Positions 28,800 through 36,961 of a stretch of DNA of 64,000 nt are shown here, one piece after another (position 1 is the stretch's first letter; every line of letters starts with the position of its first letter). The notes beneath the pieces were generated by a model. That model made no database searches, was not told the DNA's origin, and worked only from the letters and a program-made list of their open reading frames with translations. The DNA is taken from positions 8,804,001-8,868,000 of the forward strand of contig NZ_CP097289.1 of NCBI RefSeq assembly GCF_023498005.1, read 5' to 3'. The stretch is from Streptomyces durmitorensis (GTDB lineage Bacteria; Actinomycetota; Actinomycetes; Streptomycetales; Streptomycetaceae). Both the position numbers and the translations under genes were made by a program.

Positions 28800-29627
28800 A
28801 TGACGTGGGTCGCCGCGGTCGCACGGTTGCGAGCACGCAGGGAGCCCGGCGTGCTCGTGACCGTCGCGACCGTGCGCGGCCATGCCCCGCGCGACGCCGG
28901 CGCGAAACTCGTCGTGGGGGAGACCGAGACGTGGGGCTCGATCGGCGGCGGCAATGTCGAGGCCGTCGCGATCGACCGGGCCAGGGAGCTGATGGCCGCG
29001 TCCAAGCCGGAGCCGGAGCTGATGGATTTCGCCCTGAACGACAAGGTGACCAACCAGCATGGCGTGCAGTGCTGTGGCGGCACGGTCTCTGTGCTGCTCG
29101 AACCGCTCGCGGTGGTACGGGCGGTGGCGATTTTCGGCGTCGGTCACGTCGGCCTCGAACTGGCGCGCATCCTGGCGCGTCAGGACCTCGACCTGCATCT
29201 GATCGACACCCGCTCCGAGATCCTCACCGAGGAGCGGCTCAGTGTGCTGGCGGATGCGGTGGGGCAGGTGCACGTGCATCACACGCTGCTGCTGCCCGAG
29301 GAAGTTCTCGCGGAGTTGCCGCGCGGCACCCACGTCCTGATCATGACCCATGATCACGCCGAGGACGCCGCCCTGTGCGACGCCGCCTTGCGCACCAGTC
29401 ATCTCGGCTCCATCGGGCTGATCGGGTCGGCGGCCAAGTGGGCGCGCTTCCGCAACCGCCTCGTCACCGAGGGTGGTCATGACGAGGCCGCCATCGACCG
29501 GATCAAGACCCCGATCGGTCTCGCGGAGATCACCGGCAAGGAACCCGCGACCATTGCCGTGAGCGTCGCCGCGGATCTGCTGCGCACGTTCGAGAGCGAG
29601 GGGAACCGACTCTCCGACTCGCGATGA
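28800..29627 (+). CDS. xdhC: XdhC: molybdenum cofactor maturation/insertion factor for xanthine dehydrogenase
   Basis: A 275-residue XdhC/CoxI-family protein that binds molybdenum cofactor, promotes its sulfuration and hands it to the XdhB subunit. It has the N-terminal XdhC segment (EPGVLVTVATVRGHAPRDAGAKLVV, GSIGGGNVE, QCCGG) and a C-terminal Rossmann domain (VAIFGVGHVGLELARIL). The ATG at 28800 begins directly after the xdhB stop (28796-28798); a GTG at 28791 is an in-frame alternative inside xdhB. The third gene of the xdhABC operon. Confidence 0.92.
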   Translation: MTWVAAVARLRARREPGVLVTVATVRGHAPRDAGAKLVVGETETWGSIGGGNVEAVAIDRARELMAASKPEPELMDFALNDKVTNQHGVQCCGGTVSVLLEPLAVVRAVAIFGVGHVGLELARILARQDLDLHLIDTRSEILTEERLSVLADAVGQVHVHHTLLLPEEVLAELPRGTHVLIMTHDHAEDAALCDAALRTSHLGSIGLIGSAAKWARFRNRLVTEGGHDEAAIDRIKTPIGLAEITGKEPATIAVSVAADLLRTFESEGNRLSDSR

Positions 29628-29690
29628 GTTTCACCAGGGTTTCCGGTCTCTATCCCTGACAGGCGAACCATCGCACTCAAGGAGAGCATC

Positions 29691-30269
29691 ATGGCCGCTA
29701 CCTATACGTTCGACGTCTTCTCCAGCCTTGACGGCTTCGGCGGCGCCGGCGGCGACTGGACCGGCTACTGGGGCAAACAAGGCCCCGAGCTCCTCGACCA
29801 CCGCCTCGCCCTGTACGACGAGGAGCAGCGGATGGTCTTCGGGGCCAACACGTATCGGTTGTTCGCGCAGATGCTTGCCGAGAGCACCGAGGAGTCCGAG
29901 GTACGTGATCCATGGGTGACACGGATGAGGAACCTGCCGACGACGGTGGTGTCGAGCACGCTGGAAGGACCCCTCGACTGGCCGGACGCGATCGTCGCGA
30001 GCGGCGACGCCGTCGACGTCGTCACTCGGCTCAAGAAGGAGTCCGATGTGCCGTTGCGCTCGCACGGCAGCCTGTCGATGAACCGGGCGCTGCTGGCCGC
30101 CGGTCTGGTCGACCGCGTCCAGGTGACGCTCTTCCCCGTGATCACCGGTCGTACGGGACTCGACCCGATCTTCCAGGGCGCGGCCGACTTCGACCTCGAG
30201 CTGATCGACCGCCGGACGCTCGACGGCCACATCCAAGAGCTCAGCTACCGGCCCACCCTGCATGCCTGA
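29691..30269 (+). CDS. RibD C-terminal/dihydrofolate reductase-like protein
   Basis: A 192-residue single-domain member of the DHFR/RibD-C superfamily. The N-terminal strand DVFSSLDGFGG, the MVFGANTYRLFAQML helix, VVSSTLEGPLDW and the SHGSLSMNRALLAAGLVDRVQVTLFPVITG region are characteristic. Stand-alone actinobacterial members are predicted NAD(P)H reductases of unknown substrate; it is not a canonical folate enzyme. AAGGAG precedes the ATG at 29691. It converges on the next gene, with a hairpin between. Confidence 0.88.
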   Translation: MAATYTFDVFSSLDGFGGAGGDWTGYWGKQGPELLDHRLALYDEEQRMVFGANTYRLFAQMLAESTEESEVRDPWVTRMRNLPTTVVSSTLEGPLDWPDAIVASGDAVDVVTRLKKESDVPLRSHGSLSMNRALLAAGLVDRVQVTLFPVITGRTGLDPIFQGAADFDLELIDRRTLDGHIQELSYRPTLHA

Positions 30270-30278
30270 GCCCCTCCT

Positions 30279-30308
30279 CGCGCCCCCTCCCGGCCCGGTG
30301 AGGGCGCG
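30279..30308. terminator. Hairpin between convergent genes
   Basis: CGCGCCC (30279-30285) pairs with GGGCGCG (30302-30308), and three further pairs are possible beyond a C bulge. It fills the 39-nt gap between the DHFR-like and the hydrolase-like stop codons. Confidence 0.5.
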
Positions 30309-31835
30309 TCACTTCTCGGCGCAGCTCTCCGCCACCTTGCGCAGGAGTCGGCCCACCTCGGAGTGGACGACGTGATGGTGACCTCCCATCGGGACGTCGT
30401 CGGACCGGAAGAGCGAGGAGGCGTCCACGTTCGTGTAAGGCATCTCGTTCAGATTCTGCTCCTCCGCGTCGTCCAAACTGTCGTCCAACGTGGTGTTGGG
30501 AGGGCCGTCGATGCCCTGGATGCCGTCGAAGCCGAGGGCTCCCCACTTGCGGCTCATGGTGGCCGATTCGGCTGAGTCGCCGATCATCTGGGACGACAGC
30601 GGATACATCACGCCCAGGTGCGTGTCGAGATGGGAGAAAGTACAGATCAACGGCCCGTTGACCAGGCGTCGCTGACTCCACAACGCACCGTGTCCGGAGA
30701 CCTGTTGGGGCAGGCTGTCGGCGAAGACGAAGTGCGACATCTCGGCCTGAAGGAGCGTCAGGGACGCGAGCATGACCGAGTCCGAACCCCTTGTCTCCAG
30801 GCCGCGCAGCGCGAATCCGACCACGCGGCCTCCAAGCCCGTGGCCGACCAGATGGATCCGCGCCTCGCTCGCGTCCACCAGCGCCGCGAGACAGGGACCC
30901 AGACCCGCCTGACCCACCACTCCCGCCCGGCGGCGCAGCACATGACGCACCACCTGGCGGAACAGCTCATGAGCCCCGCACCACAGTTCCGCGGCATCCT
31001 GATGTCGGCGGTCCTGCCCCACAGGGCCGCCGGCGGCAACCGTGCCCGTCCGGCTCACCCGGTCGCTGAGCGGCGTGGCCGGCCGGTGTCCTGCCACCCG
31101 GATCTCGGGCAGGGTGCCCGCCCTGGACACCGGGGAATCGGAATCGCCGGTCCCGGCCTCGTGACGGGCGGGTTCGCCCGCTTTCTCGTCAGCAGAACCG
31201 TTCGCGTCGACGGCACCGTTCAAGTCGCCCAGCGCGCCCGCGAATTCGCGGCACATCGTCTTCGTGTCCTCGAACAGCATGAGCGGATCGGTCTGCGGCA
31301 TCACCTCGCCTTCCGTGTCGGCGGCGAATTCGGTCAGCGGATCCTGCAGCGGGGTCTCCGCAAGCCGGCGCAGCGCCGAGCCGAGGTCGTCGAACGCCCC
31401 CTCGTGCGGGGGCCGACCGTTCAGGAGCTCCGCGATCTCGGCCAACGGAGACGCACTGTCGGGCAGATGCCGCACCAGATCGTCGCTCATCGCCTCGCTG
31501 ATGCCGGGGCACGCCTCACGTTCACGCTTCGTCTCGTGCTCCGCGACACCCGGGATGCCCTCGTCCCTGAAACACAGCGACGGCCACCCCACCGTGAGAC
31601 AGCCCACCGTGGCCGCATCGTCTCCCCATGCCTCGGCGAGCATCCCGCGAAACGCGTCGTCGGCGGCTTCGGCCACCGCCTCGTCGTTATGGGCTCCGTG
31701 CACCAGCACGTACAAGTCCCGTATCCCGCTGTCCTGCACAGCCTCGTGCACTGCCTGCACCTCGGCCTGATCGAACTCTGCTCGCCGGCCGAAGTGCAGA
31801 GCACCGAAGTCGTGAAACGCGTTCTGTTGCGACAT
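30309..31835 (-). CDS. Large alpha/beta hydrolase-like protein lacking the nucleophile Ser
   Basis: A 508-residue cytoplasmic protein with alpha/beta-hydrolase hallmarks split by a long acidic and disordered middle (about residues 130-290). Strand LYVLVHGAHNDE (41-52) resembles the oxyanion segment. IHLVGHGLGGRVVGFALRG (327-345) is the nucleophile elbow, but Gly333 stands where Ser is expected, encoded by a clear GGG codon. C-terminal histidines (MGGHHHVVHSEVG) are present. The family is not firmly recognised. Without Ser it is probably not a serine hydrolase and may bind rather than cut its ligand. The ATG at 31835 has GGAAGTGAG upstream. Confidence 0.7.
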   Translation of the reverse strand: MSQQNAFHDFGALHFGRRAEFDQAEVQAVHEAVQDSGIRDLYVLVHGAHNDEAVAEAADDAFRGMLAEAWGDDAATVGCLTVGWPSLCFRDEGIPGVAEHETKREREACPGISEAMSDDLVRHLPDSASPLAEIAELLNGRPPHEGAFDDLGSALRRLAETPLQDPLTEFAADTEGEVMPQTDPLMLFEDTKTMCREFAGALGDLNGAVDANGSADEKAGEPARHEAGTGDSDSPVSRAGTLPEIRVAGHRPATPLSDRVSRTGTVAAGGPVGQDRRHQDAAELWCGAHELFRQVVRHVLRRRAGVVGQAGLGPCLAALVDASEARIHLVGHGLGGRVVGFALRGLETRGSDSVMLASLTLLQAEMSHFVFADSLPQQVSGHGALWSQRRLVNGPLICTFSHLDTHLGVMYPLSSQMIGDSAESATMSRKWGALGFDGIQGIDGPPNTTLDDSLDDAEEQNLNEMPYTNVDASSLFRSDDVPMGGHHHVVHSEVGRLLRKVAESCAEK

Positions 31836-32112
31836 GACTCACTTCCGTAAGGCGCCGCTCATGCGGCTGTCCGGTGGAGCGGAGCGGGCCTGTTGGCATG
31901 AGGCACCGTCGCTGGGGGCGCGACCCGCCGGGCGAAGAACTCCTGGTTCCCCACGCTGGCGCGCCGCATTCGCGGTACGGCACGGATGTACGCAGTTTCT
32001 ACGCTGCCGATGCTCATGAGGAGCAGACGGATCCCCGGCGGGCTCCTCGTCGGTTCAGTGGGAGCGTCACCTCGGCGGCGGCTGTAGTCGATCCAGGTGC
32101 TCGGCCGCGGGC
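31836..32112. other. 277-nt gap between the P450 stop and the hydrolase-like gene
   Basis: No confident gene. A 52-codon minus-strand ORF (31859-32017, beginning MSIGSVETAYIRAVPRM) has moderately GC-rich third positions and ends 23 nt before the hydrolase-like gene, but it lacks a ribosome binding site. I treat it as unproven. No strong hairpin was seen after the P450 gene. Confidence 0.4.
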
Positions 32113-33333
32113 TCACCAGGAGACGGGCAGCGCCTTCACCCCGTACACGATGCTCCCCGTGCTGAACTCGAGCTCCTCCTCCGGCACCGCGAGCCGCAGT
32201 CCGGGCAGCCTGCGCAGCAGCGTCTCCAGGATGATGTGCAGCTCGGCGCGCGCCAGGGGCTGTCCGAGGCATTGATGGACACCGAAGCCGAAGGCCAGAT
32301 GGCGGCGTGCGTCGCGCGTGAGGTCGAGTTGTGAGGGGTGGGTGCAGCCCTCCGGGCCGAAGAGGCCCGCGTCCCGGTTGGCGGTGGACAGCATGCAGAT
32401 CACCGCGTCACCTGCGACCAGGGACGTTCCCGCGATCTCCACGGGTTCCTTGGCCACCCGGGCGAGACCCAGATGGATGATCGTGAGGTGGCGCAGCAAC
32501 TCCTCGACAGCAGCAGGGATCAGCGCCGGACGCTCACGCAGCAGCGTGGCCTGCTTCGGGTCGCGCAGCAGCGCCAGGGTGCACATGGCGCTCATGTTGG
32601 CCGTGCTCTCGTGGCCGGTGACCAGGAGCAGGAAGCCCAGAGAGGCGGTCTCCTGCGGGGTGAGATCGTCGCGTGCCACCAGCCGGCTGAGGATGTCGTC
32701 ACCGGGCTTCTGCTGCTTGTCGGCGGCGAGTCGAGCCAGGTAGGACATGAGCTCGTGGTGGGCGCGGGCGGCCTGTTCGTGGGTGGTGCTGTTGTCGAGA
32801 AGGGTCCGGCTCAGGGATTGGAAGAAGTCGTGGTCCTGGTACGGGACGCCGAGCATCAGGCAGATGACCAGGGAGGGGACCGGCAGGGCGAAGTCGCCGA
32901 CTAGGTCGACCGGCGCGCCCTTCGCGAGCATGCGGTCGACGGCCTCGTCGACGATGCGCTGGATGCCGGGCCGCAGCGCCTCGATGCGCTTCACCAGGAA
33001 GTCCTTGGTGACCATGCGGCGCAGCCGGGCGTGCTCGGGGTCGTCCATGCGGATGAAGCTCGGTTGGGCGGTGGCCAGTTCACGCTGGCCCGGGGAGAGG
33101 AACGGGAAGCCGGGGGTACGGGCGTCGGCGCTGAAGCGTGCGTCGGCCAGGACGGCGCGGACCTCCGGATACCCGGTGATCAGCCAGCACGGTGAGCCGT
33201 CCGGCAGCACGGTGCGTGTGAGGGGCCGTTCCGCCGCCGCCTCCAGGTAGGCGGGCGGCGGGTCGTAGGGGCAACTGCCGTATGGAGCCGGGAGCGTGAG
33301 GGCGGGCGCGGGCGCCATGGAGGTGAGTGACAT
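32113..33333 (-). CDS. Cytochrome P450 (CYP105/107-like bacterial class I)
   Basis: A 406-residue soluble P450 monooxygenase. The haem-binding loop FGFGVHQCLGQPLAR has Cys355 as the axial thiolate. The I-helix oxygen-activation motif is VTGHESTAN, and the K-helix ExxR is in VEELLRHL. The ATG at 33333 is chosen, removing a frame that would run into the upstream gene. It lies 38 nt downstream of the decarboxylase-ferredoxin fusion, whose ferredoxin is its obvious electron donor. As the last gene of the KAS/ACP operon beside the PKS, it is likely a tailoring or precursor hydroxylase of this cluster. Confidence 0.93.
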   Translation of the reverse strand: MSLTSMAPAPALTLPAPYGSCPYDPPPAYLEAAAERPLTRTVLPDGSPCWLITGYPEVRAVLADARFSADARTPGFPFLSPGQRELATAQPSFIRMDDPEHARLRRMVTKDFLVKRIEALRPGIQRIVDEAVDRMLAKGAPVDLVGDFALPVPSLVICLMLGVPYQDHDFFQSLSRTLLDNSTTHEQAARAHHELMSYLARLAADKQQKPGDDILSRLVARDDLTPQETASLGFLLLVTGHESTANMSAMCTLALLRDPKQATLLRERPALIPAAVEELLRHLTIIHLGLARVAKEPVEIAGTSLVAGDAVICMLSTANRDAGLFGPEGCTHPSQLDLTRDARRHLAFGFGVHQCLGQPLARAELHIILETLLRRLPGLRLAVPEEELEFSTGSIVYGVKALPVSW

Positions 33334-33371
33334 GAGGCAGGGCTCTCCGTGGGTGGGGGCGGGGCGAGCGC

Positions 33372-34277
33372 TTACGACTTGGGCGTGAGGGTGATCGCCC
33401 CGCCGGGACACAGCGCGGCGGCAAGCCGGACGCTGTCCTGTGCCGCCGATGCCCGGTCCCGATGTCCGGGGCGGAGCATGACGAGGCCGTCGTCGTCGTT
33501 CTGCTCGAAGACGTCGGGTGCGGTGGTGACGCACTGGCCCGAGCTGCAGCACAGCTCGCGGTCGATGTGTACGTCGATGACCTGGTCCGGTGCGGCAGGG
33601 GCATCGGCATGGGTGCGGTCCGGCTGTTCGGTCGCCCCGCGGCTGTCGAGAGCGGCGTCCGTGCGGCCGGGAGCTGCGCCGGGCCCGTCGGGCGGCGTAC
33701 GCAGGGTGCGCAGAGTCATGCACATCATGGCCGACTGCCCTGCCAGGACCAGGAGTTCGACCAGCTGGTCGGAGCGCAGCCGCCGGGCGAGCCGCTCCCA
33801 CGCGGCATCCGGTACGTCGGCGCGGTCGGCCAGTGCGTCGACGGTCCGGAGCAGCGCCAGGTCGTCGGGGTCCCAGGCGTGGGCCTCCAGTGGTGCGGCG
33901 GTGGCGGCCGTCTCGTCGGGGCGCAGCCCGGCGGGCCCGGCCTGGGACGTGTGGCGGTCGTGGACGAACGCGGAGCCGAGGCGGTGTGCGGTGCGCAGGA
34001 TGGTCAGTTCGCGATCGCGCGCGGACAGGGTGCCGTCGTGGGTGAGGACCCGGGCGAGCGCCAACCAGGCCTCGGCCACCGGCAGATGATGGGCCAGGGT
34101 GCCGAACAGGTTGATCCGGCCCGGACCGTCCTTGCGGGACGCGTCGAGGACCGCGTGCAGGGCGGGTGGCCACTGCTCAGGAGGTACGGGGGTGATGCGG
34201 GGCCGCTGCCCGTCGGCAGGGTCTTGCGGTGACTCGACGGCGAGGGTCCGGGTTCGGGCGGGGGAGGAAAGGGTCAT
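33372..34277 (-). CDS. Carboxymuconolactone decarboxylase-like domain fused to a P450-type ferredoxin
   Basis: A 301-residue two-domain protein. Residues about 28-195 match the AhpD/carboxymuconolactone decarboxylase-like fold (RINLFGTLAHHLP, LSARDRELTILRTAHRLGSAF, LRSDQLVELLVLAGQ), but the usual CxxC or EW..H active-site residues are altered. After an Ala/Pro/Asp linker (about 196-230), residues 231-301 form a 3Fe-4S/4Fe-4S ferredoxin of the P450-partner kind (ELCCSSGQC, then CPGGAI), with Cys243, 244, 249 and 290 as candidate ligands. The reading is continuous; there is no sign of a frameshift. The ferredoxin part likely serves the P450 38 nt downstream; the role of the first domain is unknown. 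The ATG at 34277 has GGAG upstream. Confidence 0.82.
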   Translation of the reverse strand: MTLSSPARTRTLAVESPQDPADGQRPRITPVPPEQWPPALHAVLDASRKDGPGRINLFGTLAHHLPVAEAWLALARVLTHDGTLSARDRELTILRTAHRLGSAFVHDRHTSQAGPAGLRPDETAATAAPLEAHAWDPDDLALLRTVDALADRADVPDAAWERLARRLRSDQLVELLVLAGQSAMMCMTLRTLRTPPDGPGAAPGRTDAALDSRGATEQPDRTHADAPAAPDQVIDVHIDRELCCSSGQCVTTAPDVFEQNDDDGLVMLRPGHRDRASAAQDSVRLAAALCPGGAITLTPKS

Positions 34278-34353
34278 CGTGGGGCTCCGTACACAGGGCG
34301 GGTCGTCGGCCAAGGGCGCGGGGTGAAGGCACAGGGTGAGGGCGCGGGCGGGC

Positions 34354-35349
34354 TCACCATGCGCACAGGACCAGGCCGCTGCTGGCGCCACTGGCGAAGC
34401 CGAACAGGCCCACCAGGTCGCCGCGTCGCAGCCTGCCTGCCTTCAGAGCGGTGGCCAGCTGGAGGGGAATGGTGTTGGTGGCGACGTTGCCGTGGGTGGG
34501 GAAGGTGGTCAGGATCTGCCCGGGGTCCACGCCGACCCAGTCGCAGGCGATCTTGGTGAAGGCCACCGACGGCTGGTGGATGCAGGCGAGGTCCAGGTCG
34601 CCCGCCTTCACCCCGAGGTCGTGCAGGGCGCCGCGCACCTTCTCGGGCATGCCGTCGAAGGACGCCACCAACTCGGCGGAGTCGATGCGCAGATGACCCA
34701 GCGTGCGGTGCTGGGCGTAGGGATTGGGCAGGGTCGCGGCCTGCCAGCCCCAGGAGTTGGCGAAGAACCGGCTGCCGAGGATGCCGGGCCGCTCGGCGGC
34801 CTCGACCAGGACGGCGGACCCCATGTCGCCGGTGCTCAGGCTCGGCAGTGCGTGCAGGACGTCGGAGGCGTCATCCACCGACCAGCGGCTCTCGCGGGTG
34901 CTGACCTCGGCGGTGGTGACGAGGACACGGCGGTACTGGCCGGTCCTGATGAACGCGTCGGCGACCTCCAGAGCGTTGAGCACGCCGTTGCAGGCGTTCT
35001 TCAGATCGAAGACGGGACAGCCGAGGCCCAGTTTGGCGGCGACGACATGGGCCGTGGCCGGCTCCTCCATGTCGGCGAGGATGCCGGCGAACAGCAACAG
35101 GTCGATGTCGCCCGGATCGGTGCCGTGCTCGTCGAACAGGGTGCGGGCGGCGTGTGCGGCGAGATCGGACGGCTGCTCGTCGGCGGGCGCGACGCAGCGC
35201 GCCTGGAGCCCGTACATGTGCCGCAGGACACCGGGGGACAGGGTGATGCCGGGGTTATTGGCCCGGAAGCGGTCCTCGGCCTCGGCCACGGTCTGCCGGC
35301 CGGGAGGAATGTGGACGCTGGCGTGGGCGAGCGCGCTGTACACGGTCAC
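34354..35349 (-). CDS. Beta-ketoacyl-ACP synthase III-like acyltransferase
   Basis: A 331-residue thiolase-fold KASIII homologue with Cys120 (KNACNGVLNALEVAD), His258 (IHQPSVAF) and Asn288 (THGNVATNTIP) in the expected order. The surroundings of Cys and His differ from housekeeping FabH (which has ACxGF and AHQAN). This fits the divergent KASIII branch that includes CerJ-type acyl transferases, which move an acyl group to an oxygen or nitrogen rather than extending a chain. It follows the KASII gene by 64 nt in the leftward operon. Either a condensing or an acyl-transfer role is possible. Confidence 0.82.
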   Translation of the reverse strand: MTVYSALAHASVHIPPGRQTVAEAEDRFRANNPGITLSPGVLRHMYGLQARCVAPADEQPSDLAAHAARTLFDEHGTDPGDIDLLLFAGILADMEEPATAHVVAAKLGLGCPVFDLKNACNGVLNALEVADAFIRTGQYRRVLVTTAEVSTRESRWSVDDASDVLHALPSLSTGDMGSAVLVEAAERPGILGSRFFANSWGWQAATLPNPYAQHRTLGHLRIDSAELVASFDGMPEKVRGALHDLGVKAGDLDLACIHQPSVAFTKIACDWVGVDPGQILTTFPTHGNVATNTIPLQLATALKAGRLRRGDLVGLFGFASGASSGLVLCAW

Positions 35350-35413
35350 AGGGGAGGTGACTTTCTGAGGGCGAAGAGGTGCGGGGAGCGCTGCGGCGGA
35401 AGGTGACGCAGGG

Positions 35414-36643
35414 TCAGGGCGCGCGCAGGACGAGCGCCACGTTGTGTCCGCCGAATCCGAAGGAATGGCTGGCGGCGGCCCGTACGGTCTGCCGGCGGGG
35501 CCGGTCCACCACGCAGTCCAGGGGGAACGCGAGCGTGTCGGTCGTGAGGTTGGCGACGGGCGGGACGGCGGAGTGGTGGATCGTGAGGGCCGTCAGGGCC
35601 GCCTCGATGGCGCCGGCCGCGCCGAGGCTGTGCCCGAGAACACCCTTGGCGGAGGTCACCGTGGGCCCGTGGGGAAGGACGCGTGCGATGACCTCGGCCT
35701 CGGCCTGGTCGTTCAACGGGGTCGAGGTGCCATGGGCGTTGACATGGTCGATGTCTCCCGGAGCGAGCCCGGCTTCACCGATGGCGGTCCGCAGCGCCGC
35801 CTCCGCCGTCGTGCCGCCGGGTGCGGGGGCCGTGGGGTGGTGGGCGTCCGAACTCAGACCGACGCCGACGAGTTGGGCGTACTGCTGCTGCCCGCGTGCT
35901 CGCGCGTCCTCGGCGCGTTCGAGTACGAGGATGGCGGCGCCCTCGGAGATGACGAAGCCGTCACGGTCGGCGGCGAACGGCCGGGAGGCCTGCGAAGGAT
36001 CGTCCGTACGTGAGGAGAGGGCGCCCATCCTCTGGAAGCCGGTGGTGACGACCGGGCTGATCGCGGCCTCGGTGCCGCCGGCCACCGCGATGTCGCAGGC
36101 CCCCGAAAGGAGCAGGTCACGGGCGACGGCCAGGGCACTGGCCCCCGATGCGCAGGCGGTCTCCGTGGCCAGGGAAGGCCCGCGTGCGCCCAGGTCGAGC
36201 AGGACCTCGCCGGCGGCCATGTTCGAGATCAGCATCGGGATCAGGACGGGGGACACCAGGTCGGGGCCCGCCTGCATGCGCAGGGTCTGCTCCTCCAGGT
36301 GGGCCGCGCCGGCGAGACCCGAACCGATGACGACGGCCACCCGGGCGCCGTCCCAGTGGACCGGATCCAGGCCCGCGTCGGCCACCGCCTCACGCGCCGC
36401 GAGCACGGCGAGCTGCGAGAACCGGCCCATCCGCCACGCCTTGCCGCCGCCGATCCTGGCCTGCTCCGGGGTCATCTCCGGGATGCGGCAGGAGAAGTCG
36501 ACCGGAAGTTCCTTCAGCTGAGGATCGCGGGCCGCCGTGGACGCACCGCGCAGTACACCCGTCCAGGTCGCGTCGCGGCCGACACCGGCCGGGGTGATGA
36601 GCCCCAGGCCGGTGACGGCGACCGCACGGTTGTCAGCCGTCAC
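35414..36643 (-). CDS. Beta-ketoacyl-ACP synthase II (KAS I/II type)
   Basis: A 409-residue elongating ketosynthase with the full Cys164-His304-His338 triad (TETACASGASA, NAHGTSTPLND, KGVLGHSLGAAG). It condenses malonyl-ACP with an acyl thioester. The GTG start at 36643 overlaps the ACP stop codon (GTGA), so the two genes are translationally coupled, which implies that the ACP is its partner. No chain-length-factor gene accompanies it, and no ketoreductase or dehydratase is in the operon, so it is not a complete fatty acid or type II aromatic PKS set. Confidence 0.92.
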   Translation of the reverse strand: MTADNRAVAVTGLGLITPAGVGRDATWTGVLRGASTAARDPQLKELPVDFSCRIPEMTPEQARIGGGKAWRMGRFSQLAVLAAREAVADAGLDPVHWDGARVAVVIGSGLAGAAHLEEQTLRMQAGPDLVSPVLIPMLISNMAAGEVLLDLGARGPSLATETACASGASALAVARDLLLSGACDIAVAGGTEAAISPVVTTGFQRMGALSSRTDDPSQASRPFAADRDGFVISEGAAILVLERAEDARARGQQQYAQLVGVGLSSDAHHPTAPAPGGTTAEAALRTAIGEAGLAPGDIDHVNAHGTSTPLNDQAEAEVIARVLPHGPTVTSAKGVLGHSLGAAGAIEAALTALTIHHSAVPPVANLTTDTLAFPLDCVVDRPRRQTVRAAASHSFGFGGHNVALVLRAP

Positions 36644-36888
36644 AGCGCGCCTGCCGCAGTGCGCTTGGCGGCCAGGGTGGCGGTGAGCCCGGCGACCGTG
36701 GTGCTCTTCGTCGCCTCGTGCTCCTGCACCTCGACGGCCAGCTCCTCCTGCAGGGCAAGGGCGAGTTCGGCCAGGGCCAGGGAGTCCAGGTCGAGGCTTT
36801 CCAGCGTGGCCTCGGGGAGGATGAGGTCCTGGGGAACCTCGAACTTTCCGGTCAGTACGGAGTGGATCGCGGTGTCGATCGAAGACAT
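36640..36888 (-). CDS. Acyl carrier protein
   Basis: An 82-residue stand-alone carrier protein. The phosphopantetheine site is LDLDSLALAEL with Ser36. Helix pattern and length are normal for ACP, although the site reads DSLALAE instead of the housekeeping DSLDxVE, as in secondary-metabolism ACPs. It lies between the KASIII and KASII genes and overlaps the latter. Confidence 0.92.
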   Translation of the reverse strand: MSSIDTAIHSVLTGKFEVPQDLILPEATLESLDLDSLALAELALALQEELAVEVQEHEATKSTTVAGLTATLAAKRTAAGAL

Positions 36889-36961
36889 GGCTGTGCCCTT
36901 CGGGTGATGGATCGGGAAACATGGGAGAGCAGAGGAGCAGGAGGCGCGGGAGAACTGCCGC

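Noticed and set aside
32113..34173. A 686-codon open frame that would fuse an N-terminal extension to the P450
   Set aside because: The extension is an antiparallel-frame translation of the decarboxylase-ferredoxin gene. The P450 starts at the ATG at 33333 with its own normal N-terminus.
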